Shown here in pieces: positions 36,568 to 45,791 of a DNA stretch of 64,000 nucleotides. Each line of letters starts with the position of its first letter. Positions within the stretch are counted from its first letter, which is position 1. The notes beneath the pieces are model-generated. The model worked only from the letters and a program-made list of their open reading frames with translations. It was not told the DNA's origin and made no database searches. A program made the translations under genes and the position numbers. The DNA is from AAA164-E04 sp014239995 (GTDB taxonomy: Bacteria; Verrucomicrobiota; Verrucomicrobiia; Limisphaerales; AAA164-E04), in assembly GCA_029247315.1 (NCBI GenBank), contig JAQWLM010000042.1, positions 6,492 through 70,491 of the forward strand. Direction: 5' to 3'.

Positions 36568-37821
36568 ATGAAAACTTCAAACATGAAAAAGTATAAACTG
36601 ATTATTGCCCTCACCTGCGCGGTTCTTGCCTTCGTCCAACCGGCTCAAGCTGTCAAAATTGGAATTCTACACTCACTGAGTGGCACCATGGCTATTTCTG
36701 AAACATCCCTAAGGGATGTGGTGTTAATGGCTGTGGAAGAAATCAACAATAAAGGTGGAATCCTTGGTGAAAAAATCGATCCCATCGTGGTGGATCCTGC
36801 ATCAAATTGGCCGCTTTTCGCCGAAAAAGCCAAACAACTGATCACTCAGGATAAGGTTGCGGTGACCTTTGGTTGCTGGACTTCGGTAAGTCGTAAATCC
36901 GTACTTCCGGTCTACGAGGAATACAACTCCATGCTGTTCTACCCAGTTCAGTATGAAGGAGAGGAGCAGTCCTTGAATGTATTCTACACGGGTGCTACCC
37001 CGAATCAACAATTGATACCAGCTGCGGAATTCATGTCCAATGAGCTTGGAATGAAGAAATTTTACCTGCTGGGGACCGACTATGTTTTCCCTCGGACTGC
37101 CAATAAGGTACTGAAGGCTTACCTTCTGGCCAATGGGGTGCCGGAGGCAAATATAAGGGAAGAGTATACGCCATTTCATCATCAAGATTACCAGACCATT
37201 GTGGGTAAGATTAAAGAATTCTCGGCTGGAGGTAATGCTTGTGTGATGTCTACCATCAACGGCGATTCCAATGTTCCTTTTTACAAGGAATTTGCTAATC
37301 AGGGCTTGAGTGCCGAGGACTGTCCCATCATGGCATTTTCTGTGGCAGAAGATGAGTTGCGTGCCATGGATGTTCCTCCTCTGGTGGGACACCTTGCTGC
37401 ATGGAATTACTTTCAATCAATTCGTTCCCGTGACAACCGGAGTTTTGTTCGAAACTTTAAGCAATATTGTAAAAAGAACAAACTGCCAGGAGCTGGTGAC
37501 AGGGTGACGGATGATCCTATTGAAGCCGCATACTTCGGTGTTTACGTCTGGGCCCAAGCTTGTGAAAAAGCAGGAACCTTCGATGTGGATAAAGTACGCA
37601 AGGCTGTTTACGGCATCAAGTTCAATGCTCCCGGAGGAGCAAAGCAAATGCACGAAAGCAACCAACACACCAAAAAACCTGTGTTGATCGGTGAAATTAA
37701 GCGTGATGGCCAATTCAAAATTGTTTTTCAAACAGACGGCCTTGTCTCCCCGGATTCCTACAGTCCCTATCTCCACACTGATGGGACCTTTCCAGATCCC
37801 ACCGGCGGCCCAAGCCAGTAA
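36568..37821 (+). CDS. urtA: Urea ABC transporter, periplasmic substrate-binding protein
   Basis: 417 aa (an ATG at 36583 gives the tighter signal peptide MKKYKLIIALTCAVLAFVQP, ending AQA). The mature protein is a LivJ-type type I binding protein of the urea subfamily: VKIGILHSLSGTMAISETSL, LRDVVLMAVEEINNKGGILG, TFGCWTSVSRKSVLPVYEEY, LFYPVQYEGEEQS and MKKFYLLGTDYVFPRTANKV. These are strong UrtA hallmarks. It captures urea in the periplasm for UrtBCDE. It follows the porin by 20 bp, supporting one transcript from 35 kb onward. Confidence 0.95.
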   Translation: MKTSNMKKYKLIIALTCAVLAFVQPAQAVKIGILHSLSGTMAISETSLRDVVLMAVEEINNKGGILGEKIDPIVVDPASNWPLFAEKAKQLITQDKVAVTFGCWTSVSRKSVLPVYEEYNSMLFYPVQYEGEEQSLNVFYTGATPNQQLIPAAEFMSNELGMKKFYLLGTDYVFPRTANKVLKAYLLANGVPEANIREEYTPFHHQDYQTIVGKIKEFSAGGNACVMSTINGDSNVPFYKEFANQGLSAEDCPIMAFSVAEDELRAMDVPPLVGHLAAWNYFQSIRSRDNRSFVRNFKQYCKKNKLPGAGDRVTDDPIEAAYFGVYVWAQACEKAGTFDVDKVRKAVYGIKFNAPGGAKQMHESNQHTKKPVLIGEIKRDGQFKIVFQTDGLVSPDSYSPYLHTDGTFPDPTGGPSQ

Positions 37822-37909
37822 GTCTCTAATGGCAGTAATTGCATTCCTTTCTGTCGATTGATTCTACAGGGCGGGAAAAAGCCATCGAAGGATATCAAAC
37901 GCGTATCGC

Positions 37910-39604
37910 ATGAAGAAAGTCATTTTGTTTTTCTGTTGTCTTCAGGCCTATATGGCAGAAGCTCCCGGCTCTTTGCTTTCAGCACAGGTTGCTTCATCCG
38001 AAATAGGTACCTTGGTTGAGAAGATGATCAGTGATGATTCCAAAAAGCAGGCCAGCGCCATTAAGGCGCTGGCCCTTACGGGAGAGCCGCAGGTAGCACG
38101 TGTGCTTGAGCTGTTCCGTCAAGGTGCTTATCACACCAGTGATGGTGTGTTTTATGTTTTCGAACAAACGATTGAGGACGAGGATTTCAACGAATTCGGG
38201 CTTCTGTTGAATCCTTTGAATGGCAACCCCCTGATGGACGAAAATGGCGATCAGCAACGGATTGACGTCTTTGATGTGGATGAGGTGGAAGTCACTCGAG
38301 CGGTTCGTATTCAAGTGCGTCGAGCAGAGGTGCTCCTGCGTTTATCCTCAAGAGATGGCGAAACCAGATTGGCTGCCGTAAAAAAGTGTGCACAACCGCC
38401 CCGGCAAATGGAGGCTATGCCGTTTCTCTTGGAAATGTCCCTGAATGAACCCGATTCGAAAATTCGCCATGCCGCTCGTGAAAGTGTGCTTCTTATGCAG
38501 GTAACGGAAGAAAATGCGGAGCAGGACCAAAGGAGTAAGGCGCTGATTGCCCTGGGTGCCATGAAAAGTCTCAGGGCTGCACCTGTGATCGAAGAAATGT
38601 TGCTGTTGAAATCCGAACTTCCTGCCTCACTGGTTTCGAATTGTGAGGATGCTCTGGCAAAAATCCATCAACACCAATGGGTAGTGAATAGGATGGGGAG
38701 TGTCATTCAGGGTATTTCCCTTGGATCGGTTCTTGTTCTGATGGCCCTTGGACTTGCTATCACCTTTGGGCTTATGGGGGTGATCAACATGGCTCATGGT
38801 GAAATGATGATGATTGGTGCCTATGCGACTTTTGAAATGCAACGCATTTTTCAACATACCGGGTCCAGTCCCAACAACTGGTATTATGTAGCTGCCCTTC
38901 CTGTTTCCTTTCTTGCTGCGGCACTTGTGGGTGTCGTGGTCGAATTTCTTGTTGTTCGACATCTCTATCGCCGTCCCCTTGAATCTCTTCTGGCAACATG
39001 GGGTGTGGGGCTGATTCTCATCCAGTTGGTGCGTGTGCGATATGGGGATAACATCGGTATCAATGCCCCGACTTGGGCTCGTGGGGGAGTGGAGGTCATG
39101 CAGGATGTGATCGTTCCCTATGCACGCATTTTTATCCTTTTTCTTTGTGCTGGATGTATTGGATTTATTTATTGGTTGATGAACAAAACGAATGTCGGAT
39201 TGCGAATACGAGCTGTTATGCAAAATCGGGATATGGCCAACACCCTGGGGGTCAATACGAAGAAAGTTGATCTCTACACCTTTGCTTTGGGGTCAGGTAT
39301 TGCAGGTATCGCGGGATATGCGTGGACCATGATTGGCGGGGTGACACCGGACATGGGGCAACAAATCTTCATTGTTGATTCATTCCTGGTGGTTGTCACA
39401 GGAGGGGTTGGAGAACTGGCTGGGGTGATATGGTCGGGTATGGGAATCGGGGTGATTTCCAAGTTGATAGAGCCCCTGGAAATTGGTGATTGGACCTTTG
39501 GTCCTGTTTGGGCAAAGGTGGCCCTGCTTGCTATCATTGTTGCTTTCATTCAATTCAAACCAGCCGGGTTGTTTGCAGGAAAAGGAAGGGCAGATGACCG
39601 CTAA
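37910..39604 (+). CDS. urtB: Urea ABC transporter, permease UrtB
   Basis: 564 aa. A signal peptide is followed by a soluble region (about 25-255) with HEAT-like alpha-helical repeats (ASAIKALALTGEPQVARVLE, KIRHAARESVLLM, SKALIALGAMKSLRAAPVIE), as known for the long UrtB form. Residues about 265-560 are the LivH-type permease: GISLGSVLVLMALGLAITFG, MGVINMAHGEMMMIGAYATF, NTLGVNTKKVDLYTFALGSG and VVVTGGVGELAGVIWSGMGI. It forms the membrane channel with UrtC. The last 11 bp overlap the start of urtC, so translation is coupled. Confidence 0.94.
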   Translation: MKKVILFFCCLQAYMAEAPGSLLSAQVASSEIGTLVEKMISDDSKKQASAIKALALTGEPQVARVLELFRQGAYHTSDGVFYVFEQTIEDEDFNEFGLLLNPLNGNPLMDENGDQQRIDVFDVDEVEVTRAVRIQVRRAEVLLRLSSRDGETRLAAVKKCAQPPRQMEAMPFLLEMSLNEPDSKIRHAARESVLLMQVTEENAEQDQRSKALIALGAMKSLRAAPVIEEMLLLKSELPASLVSNCEDALAKIHQHQWVVNRMGSVIQGISLGSVLVLMALGLAITFGLMGVINMAHGEMMMIGAYATFEMQRIFQHTGSSPNNWYYVAALPVSFLAAALVGVVVEFLVVRHLYRRPLESLLATWGVGLILIQLVRVRYGDNIGINAPTWARGGVEVMQDVIVPYARIFILFLCAGCIGFIYWLMNKTNVGLRIRAVMQNRDMANTLGVNTKKVDLYTFALGSGIAGIAGYAWTMIGGVTPDMGQQIFIVDSFLVVVTGGVGELAGVIWSGMGIGVISKLIEPLEIGDWTFGPVWAKVALLAIIVAFIQFKPAGLFAGKGRADDR

Positions 39605-41216
39605 ATCCATCAAACCAGACATCGTGAATGGCTCAAAGATGCCACAGTGGGTTTTCCTGGCCTGTCTTGTACTCGGTTTGATTGTCATGCCATTGCTCTA
39701 TGCATTGGGAGTCATCTCCATCGAGACGGTGAACATGTTTGGCCGTTACCTCACCTTCGCCATCATTGCGATCGGCCTAGATTTATTATGGGGATACACG
39801 GGGGTCCTGAGTTTATGTCAAGCTACCTTTTTCTGCCTGGGTGCTTACTGCATGGGAATTTATCTTGCACACCATGGCGGACCTGAGGGCATCACGGATC
39901 GGGTCGGTTGGAAGATCCCTGCATGTCTTTACGTTGTCTATCCTTATGACATAGGAGAAGTTCCTGAAGATGCTGTTGTTCCCTGGTTTTGGAAACCTTT
40001 TTTCAATCTTCCACTTACCTTAATGCTTGGCATGCTGATTCCTGGGATGGTAGCCATGATGATTGGATTTTTTGGTTTCCGAAGTCGTGTGCGGGGAGTT
40101 TATTTCGCCATATTGACACAAGCCATCGCAGTGGCTGCCTTTTTGTTTTTTCAGCGAAATGAGGTCAAATTTGGAGGAACGAATGGATTGACGCGATTCG
40201 AGCAGATTGGTTCTTTCAGGTCGATCACTGAATTTGGCCCGCGCTCGATGGTCGAGAACGGATCCTTTCAGCGTGGCGCGGATGGTTGGCTGATTGAAGG
40301 AGAGGGAGGTCCCGTGCTTGGAAAGGGCTACGTTCTTGAATCGACGGCGCAATTAAAATTGTCTTGTCAACTTGCGAAACCCATCGTTGCAGGTAAGAGC
40401 TATACGTCATTGTTTGATCTTTCGGAAACGGAGTTGGACGGTTTTGCTTTTACAGTCAACACGCTGACCGAGGACGGGCTTGTTGCTGAATCATTCGTGC
40501 CACGCACGATTGATTTGAGAGAAAAGCATGCAAGCGAATTTCGGATAAAATTCACAGCAAGCAAGGATGCAGAGCGATTTGAGATATCAGGTCAAACACC
40601 CTCAGATAAGGTGTTTTCAATCTCCAATATAAGATTGTTTGAGCGCTATGTAAGCCGGAGTGAGGGGTTCCAGCTATCCGACAACAAGGTGCAGATGTTA
40701 CTCTACATGCTCACCGTGCTTGCTTTGGCTGCCGTGTATCAAAGTTTTCGTTCGATCACCAGGTCCAAGTTTGGTCGCGTTTTGGTTGCCATTCGAGATG
40801 ATGAAACAAGCCTGCGGTTTCTAGGGTATCCACCGTGGGTTTACAAAATGGTGACATTCTCGATGGCGGGAGCTGTTGCCGGTCTTGCTGGTATGCTTTA
40901 TGTGCCTCAGATGAGGATCATCACTCCCTATGACATGGAGGCGGCTCGATCTATTCTGGTGGTCATTTGGGTGGCACTTGGAGGACGTGGCACTCTATCA
41001 GGGGCGATTCTTGGAGCCCTTTCTGCCAATTTACTCTACGATTATTTTACAAGTGAGCATGATTACGGACTCTTCACGTGGAAGGCTGAATACTGGCAAT
41101 TTATCCTCGGCGCCTTGTTTATCGGGGTGGTGTTGATTTTTCCGCGTGGTTTGATCCAGTTTCTGCCTTCCTGGGAAAGCGAGAAAAGAACGACCGAGTC
41201 CCGAAAAGATGAATAA
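39594..41216 (+). CDS. urtC: Urea ABC transporter, permease UrtC, with an inserted beta-sandwich-like domain
   Basis: Start ATG at 39594 (Shine-Dalgarno aaaggaaggg at 39581-39590), overlapping urtB; 540 aa, whereas UrtC is usually about 360-400. The two LivM-type halves are normal: the N-terminal half has FAIIAIGLDLLWGYTGVLSL and reaches RNEVKFGGTNGLTRF, and the C-terminal half runs from VQMLLYMLTVLALAAVYQSF through VLVAIRDDETSLRFLGYPPW to VIWVALGGRGTLSGAILGAL. Between them, at about residues 205-352, is a soluble insert. It begins SMVENGSFQRGADGWLIEGE, continues with beta-strand-like segments and ends ISNIRLFERYV. 'NGSF..G.dGW...' with 'isni.lf' is the pattern of CBM4/9-type or galactose-binding-like beta-sandwiches. 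It should face the periplasm. I know of no described function for such an insert. Confidence 0.9.
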   Translation: MTAKSIKPDIVNGSKMPQWVFLACLVLGLIVMPLLYALGVISIETVNMFGRYLTFAIIAIGLDLLWGYTGVLSLCQATFFCLGAYCMGIYLAHHGGPEGITDRVGWKIPACLYVVYPYDIGEVPEDAVVPWFWKPFFNLPLTLMLGMLIPGMVAMMIGFFGFRSRVRGVYFAILTQAIAVAAFLFFQRNEVKFGGTNGLTRFEQIGSFRSITEFGPRSMVENGSFQRGADGWLIEGEGGPVLGKGYVLESTAQLKLSCQLAKPIVAGKSYTSLFDLSETELDGFAFTVNTLTEDGLVAESFVPRTIDLREKHASEFRIKFTASKDAERFEISGQTPSDKVFSISNIRLFERYVSRSEGFQLSDNKVQMLLYMLTVLALAAVYQSFRSITRSKFGRVLVAIRDDETSLRFLGYPPWVYKMVTFSMAGAVAGLAGMLYVPQMRIITPYDMEAARSILVVIWVALGGRGTLSGAILGALSANLLYDYFTSEHDYGLFTWKAEYWQFILGALFIGVVLIFPRGLIQFLPSWESEKRTTESRKDE

Positions 41217-42030
41217 ACCTTCTCCAAACCAAGTGGTCGGCCCAATAAAATACCAGGATTACAGTCCAAGGGAAACCGGGGTTCATTGGTGGGGAAATAG
41301 ATTCCTTCTTTTTGTGGAAGGTGTCACGGCGGTCTTCGATGGTTTTACTGCCCTCGACCTGCCGGCTTTTGGAATTGAACACGGTGAACTACGCGTCATC
41401 ATCGGTCCAAACGGTGCCGGTAAGACCACCTTCTGCGACCTCGTGTCTGGAAAGACCCGTTTGAGCACCGGTGAGATCTTTTTCGATGGGAGATCCATCA
41501 CTGGCCTCAAGGAAACGGAGATTGCGCGGCGGGGCATCGGACGAAAATTTCAAACCCCAACGGTTTTTGATAGTCTCACCACGTTTGAAAACATGGAACT
41601 CGCACTACCCGGCCAAAAGCAATGCCTGAGGGATTTAATGCATTCCACCGGTGGAGAGGAAATAGCTCATATCGATTCCATCCTTCAGCGTGTGCACCTG
41701 ATTGAAAAACGGAATATCCAGGCAAAATACCTTAGCCATGGCCAGCGTCAGTGGCTGGCCATCAGCATGTTGATCCTTATGGAACCAAAGCTGTTGATGA
41801 TTGACGAACCGGCTGCCGGCCTGACTGATTCAGAGACGGCTTTGACCGCTGAGTTGCTACTGGAACTCAAAGAGAAGCATACCATGGTGGTTATCGAACA
41901 CGACATGGACTTCGTTCGCCAGTTGGATTCCAAGGTGTCCGTCCTTTGCGAGGGCAAGTTGATGGCGGAAGGATCCATTGAGGAGGTGCAGCAAAACCAA
42001 CAAGTTATTGAAGCCTATCTGGGCCGTTGA
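41209..42030 (+). CDS. urtD: Urea ABC transporter, ATP-binding protein UrtD
   Basis: 273 aa. Its start overlaps urtC by 8 bp. The LivG-type ABC ATPase has Walker A (GPNGAGKTTFCDL), the family-specific signature YLSHGQRQWLAISMLI instead of LSGGQ (normal for UrtD), Walker B plus switch (LLMIDEPAAGLTDSE) and the His loop in VVIEHDMDFVRQL. The N-terminal ~45 residues precede the ABC fold, as in other UrtD proteins. It pairs with UrtE to energise urea import through UrtBC. Confidence 0.95.
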   Translation: MNKPSPNQVVGPIKYQDYSPRETGVHWWGNRFLLFVEGVTAVFDGFTALDLPAFGIEHGELRVIIGPNGAGKTTFCDLVSGKTRLSTGEIFFDGRSITGLKETEIARRGIGRKFQTPTVFDSLTTFENMELALPGQKQCLRDLMHSTGGEEIAHIDSILQRVHLIEKRNIQAKYLSHGQRQWLAISMLILMEPKLLMIDEPAAGLTDSETALTAELLLELKEKHTMVVIEHDMDFVRQLDSKVSVLCEGKLMAEGSIEEVQQNQQVIEAYLGR

Positions 42031-42033
42031 TCC

Positions 42034-42729
42034 ATGCTTGAAGTTGAACAATTGAATTTTTCGTATGGAGAAGTGAAGATTCTCCATGAAGTCAGTCTTC
42101 GCGTTCCCTTGGGAAGCATTGTCAGCCTCATGGGGCGCAATGGGGTGGGAAAAACCACACTTCTTCGCAATGTTGTCGGACTGGAAAAACCAAGTCACGG
42201 AAGTATCAGCCTGGATGGCGAAACACTCAACCGGAAGGGAGGTTTCCAAAGGGTCAAGGCGGGCATCGGTTATGTCCCCCAGGGAAGGCAGATTTTTCCT
42301 AAGTTGACGGTAGAAGAAAATTTGCACATAGGCATGGAAGGCCGGAGTGATTCAATCTGCGAAATCCCTTCGGAAATTTACCGACTTTTTCCTATATGCA
42401 AGGAGATGGGGAAACGCATGGGGGGTGATTTGTCAGGCGGGCAGCAGCAGCAGCTTGCGATTGCGAGAGCACTGGCTGGAAACCCTAAAATTCTCATCCT
42501 GGACGAACCCACCGAGGGGATCCAACCCAACGTGATTCAACAAATTGGGGGCGTGCTGCGGCATCTTGCGCAACATAAGAAGATGGGTATCCTGCTGGTG
42601 GAGCAATACCTCGACTTTGTCAAAGAACATAGCGACCGATTTTATGTGATGAACCGGGGACGCATTGTTGCCCATGGCGCCAATGAGGATTTAAACGATT
42701 CGATCATCAAGCATTATCTGAGCGTTTAA
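42034..42729 (+). CDS. urtE: Urea ABC transporter, ATP-binding protein UrtE
   Basis: 231 aa, 3 bp after urtD. The LivF-type ABC ATPase shows MLEVEQLNFSYGEVKILHEV, Walker A GRNGVGKTTLLRN, Q-loop region YVPQGRQIFPKLTVEENL, signature LSGGQQQQLAIARAL, Walker B ILILDEPTEGIQPNVI and the closing ILLVEQYLDFVKEHSDRFYV. The sequence fits UrtE rather than amino-acid LivF because of 'GIQP' and its place in the urt operon. It is followed 20 bp later by the UreH-like nickel permease. Confidence 0.95.
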   Translation: MLEVEQLNFSYGEVKILHEVSLRVPLGSIVSLMGRNGVGKTTLLRNVVGLEKPSHGSISLDGETLNRKGGFQRVKAGIGYVPQGRQIFPKLTVEENLHIGMEGRSDSICEIPSEIYRLFPICKEMGKRMGGDLSGGQQQQLAIARALAGNPKILILDEPTEGIQPNVIQQIGGVLRHLAQHKKMGILLVEQYLDFVKEHSDRFYVMNRGRIVAHGANEDLNDSIIKHYLSV

Positions 42730-42749
42730 AGAAAGAAGTTGTTTTCATC

Positions 42750-43358
42750 ATGAATGTCGTTCTAATGGGAATCATCGCAGGGATTTTGCACGTTTTTTCA
42801 GGACCCGACCACCTTGCCTCAATCGCCCCTGCTTCTGTTAAGGCGAGGCATCCGGCTTGGTTGTATGGCCTTGTTTGGGGAGGTGGGCATGCGCTGGGGA
42901 TCGGGTGTATTGCTGCGCTTTATTTCCTCTTTAACGAGTACGCTCTGGTGGAGCGTATCTCGAGTTGGTCGGAAAAGTTGGTAGGTCTGGGGTTGATTTG
43001 GGTCGGTGTCTTGGGGATTCGGACTTTCTTGAGTCACCGTGTGCGTGTGTCCGGGCAGGATATGGATGCAGAAAGGAGTGATCGGACAATATTCGTTTTT
43101 GGTATCCTGCATGGGAGTGCCGGTGCAGGTCATTTACTCGGTTTGATCCCCATCCTTGCCATGAATCACGTCATGGATGTCTCTTTCTACATGTTTGCAT
43201 ATCTTCTGGGCACGATTGTGGCAATGGTTGGTTTCGCTCAAGGTATGCGTCGACTTTCTGATTTTTTTATCACCAGGCATTCATTGAACCTTCAACAACT
43301 GATATTCACTTGCTCCCTGACTGCCCTTGTTTTGGGTGGGGTGTGGTTGATTACTTGA
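42750..43358 (+). CDS. UreH/NicO-type nickel permease (urease accessory)
   Basis: 202 aa with about six membrane helices and no cleavable signal. The N-terminal helix contains GILHVFSGPDHLASIAPASV, the His/Asp-His signature of the NiCoT/UreH nickel permeases, and a second histidine helix is FGILHGSAGAGHLLGLIP. Its place between urtE and ureA, with short gaps on both sides (20 and 10 bp), indicates that it supplies Ni2+ for urease. The gene symbol ureH is likely but not assigned because that name is used for unrelated proteins. Confidence 0.86.
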   Translation: MNVVLMGIIAGILHVFSGPDHLASIAPASVKARHPAWLYGLVWGGGHALGIGCIAALYFLFNEYALVERISSWSEKLVGLGLIWVGVLGIRTFLSHRVRVSGQDMDAERSDRTIFVFGILHGSAGAGHLLGLIPILAMNHVMDVSFYMFAYLLGTIVAMVGFAQGMRRLSDFFITRHSLNLQQLIFTCSLTALVLGGVWLIT

Positions 43359-43368
43359 CTTCATTCAT

Positions 43369-43671
43369 ATGCATCTGACTCCACGCGAAATCGATAAACT
43401 CATGATTGTCACCGCGAATGACTTGGCGCGAAGGCGCCAAAAACGTGGTCTCAAGCTCAATTACCCCGAAGCCATCGCAATCATTTCTTATGAAATTCTT
43501 GAAGGGGCGCGTGACGGTTTATCGGTATCTGAATTAATGAGCAAGGGAGCTACCTTTCTGACAGTCGATGATGTGATGGATGGTGTGTCAGAGATGATTC
43601 ATGAAGTCCAGATAGAGGCGACTTTTCCTGACGGTACCAAACTGGTCACCGTTCACAATCCCATACGATGA
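43369..43671 (+). CDS. ureA: Urease gamma subunit
   Basis: 100 aa, exactly the family length. The whole sequence matches UreA: MHLTPREIDKLMIVTANDLA, RRRQKRGLKLNYPEAIAIIS, YEILEGARDGLSVSELMSKG and GVSEMIHEVQIEATFPDGTK. It forms the trimeric (UreABC)3 core with UreB and UreC. Its stop overlaps the ureB start by 4 bp (ATGA), so the two are translationally coupled. Confidence 0.97.
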   Translation: MHLTPREIDKLMIVTANDLARRRQKRGLKLNYPEAIAIISYEILEGARDGLSVSELMSKGATFLTVDDVMDGVSEMIHEVQIEATFPDGTKLVTVHNPIR

Positions 43672-44024
43672 AACCCGGAGAGATAATCGTGTCTGAGGTC
43701 CCTGAGGGCTTGCATTGCAATTCAGAACGACCATGTGTCACCATGGCTGTGTCCAACAAGGGAGATCGTCCCATTCAAGTGGGAAGTCATTTTCACTTTT
43801 TTGAGGTCAACAGCCAGTTGGAATTTGATCGAACGGCTGCCCGAGGTTTCCGCCTGAACATTCCGGCGGGTACTGCCATCCGGTTTGAGCCCGGAGATAC
43901 GCGTGAGGTGGAGTTAGTGGCACTTGCCGGGTTTCGGCAGGTGCATGGTTTGAATGCCAAAATAAATGGTTTTCTCGACAGTGGAAAAATAGAAGATAAC
44001 AAACCCCCAGCAAGGAAGAAATAA
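43668..44024 (+). CDS. ureB: Urease beta subunit
   Basis: 118 aa. UreB motifs: MKPGEIIVSEVPEGLHCNSE, RPIQVGSHFHFFEVNSQLEF, ARGFRLNIPAGTAIRFEPGD and TREVELVALAGFRQVHGLNA. The C-terminal extension ends in Lys-rich PPARKK. It is a structural subunit that packs against UreC near the active-site flap. It overlaps ureA by 4 bp, and ureC starts 1 bp after its stop. Confidence 0.96.
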   Translation: MKPGEIIVSEVPEGLHCNSERPCVTMAVSNKGDRPIQVGSHFHFFEVNSQLEFDRTAARGFRLNIPAGTAIRFEPGDTREVELVALAGFRQVHGLNAKINGFLDSGKIEDNKPPARKK

Positions 44025-44025
44025 G

Positions 44026-45789
44026 ATGCCCTTAATCATGTCCAGACAGCAATATGCCGAGATGTTCGGTCCCACCACGGGTGATCGGGTACGCCTTGGA
44101 GATACCGAACTTTTTATTGAGATTGAGCGAGATTTGATTGCAGAGGGTGGTGGTTACGGAAACGAGGTTAAATTCGGAGGTGGCAAGGTCATACGGGATG
44201 GCATGGGGCAATCCCCATTGGCAAGCGATGCAGATTCGCTGGATCTCATTGTCACCAATGCGACCATCATTGATGCCAAATTTGGTGTCCTTAAGGCGGA
44301 CATAGGTGTTAAGAAGGGGCGCATTGTAGGTCTTGGACATGCTGGAAATCCGGGGATTCAGAGTGGGCTCGGTTCTGCATTCAAGGACACTCAAGGAAAA
44401 AAACATCCCATGACGATTGGTGCAGCGACTGAGGTCATTGCTGGCGAGGGATGTCTTGTGACCGCCGGAGGATTCGACGCGCATATTCACTTCATCTGCG
44501 CGCAACAGATCAACGAAGCTATCGCAAGTGGAATAACTACCATGACAGGAGGAGGAACGGGACCTGCCACCGGCACCAATGCGACGACTTGTACCCCCGG
44601 AAAATGGAATATTCATCGCATGCTTGAGGCGGCGGAGGCGTTTCCCGTCAATCTTGGTTTTCTTGGGAAAGGCAATTGCTCGACCGGAGAACCTCTGAAG
44701 GAGCAGGTGTTGGCAGGTGCCATTGGTTTGAAATTGCACGAAGACTGGGGTACCACGCCCGCAGCGATCGACTGCTGCCTTGGAATGGCCGAAGAGATGG
44801 ATGTGCAGGTTGCCATTCACACCGACACATTGAATGAATCCGGATTCGTCGAGGACACGCTCTCGGCGTTTAAGGGGCGTACCATTCATACCTTTCATTC
44901 AGAAGGTGCAGGCGGGGGACATGCTCCGGATATCATCAAGGTTTGTGCGGAAGACAACGTATTGCCATCTTCGACCAATCCAACCATGCCGTTCACGGTC
45001 AACACCATTGATGAGCACCTTGACATGCTGATGGTCTGTCATCATCTGGACTCAAAAATTCCAGAGGATGTGGCCTTTGCGGAATCCCGTATTCGCCCAG
45101 AAACCATTGCTGCGGAGGATATACTGCACGACATGGGCGCTTTCAGTATGATGTCGAGTGACAGTCAGGCTATGGGACGGGTGGGTGAGGTGATCAGCAG
45201 GACGTGGCAAACAGCGCACAAGATGAAATTGCAGTTTGGTAAGCTCGATTCCAAAGAGCATCCTCTTGCCGACAATTTCAGGGTACTTCGTTACATCGCA
45301 AAATATACCATTAATCCAGCTATCGCTCATGGAATGTCGCATGAGGTGGGATCCCTTGAAGTTGGCAAACTGGCAGACATGGTTATCTGGAAACCTGCCT
45401 TCTTCGGGGTGAAACCAGAATTGATACTCAAGGGAGGTATGATTGCATGCGCCAACATGGGGGATCCAAATGCCTCGATTCCCACACCTCAACCGATGTC
45501 TTATCGACCGCAATTTGGCGCCTACGGTAGAGCACTTTTCGCAACCTCTGTTACCTTTGTAAGCGATGCGGCTCTCAAATCTGAGCTGGCTTCTGAGTTG
45601 AATCTGAAAAAAAGACTGGTTGGCGTGAGAAACACACGAAAGATTCAGAAGGCTGACATGATCCTCAACCATGCGCAGCCAAGGATCGAGGTGGATCCTG
45701 AAACCTATACGGTCAAGGCTGATGGTAAGGTGCTTACTTGTGAACCGGCTGAAAAACTTCCACTCGCACAGCGTTATTTTTTATTCTGA
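44026..45789 (+). CDS. ureC: Urease alpha (catalytic) subunit
   Basis: 587 aa (an ATG at 44038, MSRQQYAEMFGPTTGDRVRL, is a plausible alternative start). All catalytic features are visible: the DAHIHF nickel histidines, carbamylated Lys in GAIGLKLHEDWGTTP, further nickel His in VAIHTDTLNESG and HTFHSEGAGGGHAPD, flap His in VCHHLDSKIPEDV, and the nickel Asp in MMSSDSQAMGRVGEV. It is slightly longer than the usual ~570 because of a short loop insertion (GIQSGLGSAFKDTQGKKHP). It hydrolyses urea to ammonia and carbamate, giving the cell nitrogen from urea imported by UrtABCDE. Confidence 0.97.
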   Translation: MPLIMSRQQYAEMFGPTTGDRVRLGDTELFIEIERDLIAEGGGYGNEVKFGGGKVIRDGMGQSPLASDADSLDLIVTNATIIDAKFGVLKADIGVKKGRIVGLGHAGNPGIQSGLGSAFKDTQGKKHPMTIGAATEVIAGEGCLVTAGGFDAHIHFICAQQINEAIASGITTMTGGGTGPATGTNATTCTPGKWNIHRMLEAAEAFPVNLGFLGKGNCSTGEPLKEQVLAGAIGLKLHEDWGTTPAAIDCCLGMAEEMDVQVAIHTDTLNESGFVEDTLSAFKGRTIHTFHSEGAGGGHAPDIIKVCAEDNVLPSSTNPTMPFTVNTIDEHLDMLMVCHHLDSKIPEDVAFAESRIRPETIAAEDILHDMGAFSMMSSDSQAMGRVGEVISRTWQTAHKMKLQFGKLDSKEHPLADNFRVLRYIAKYTINPAIAHGMSHEVGSLEVGKLADMVIWKPAFFGVKPELILKGGMIACANMGDPNASIPTPQPMSYRPQFGAYGRALFATSVTFVSDAALKSELASELNLKKRLVGVRNTRKIQKADMILNHAQPRIEVDPETYTVKADGKVLTCEPAEKLPLAQRYFLF

Positions 45790-45791
45790 TC

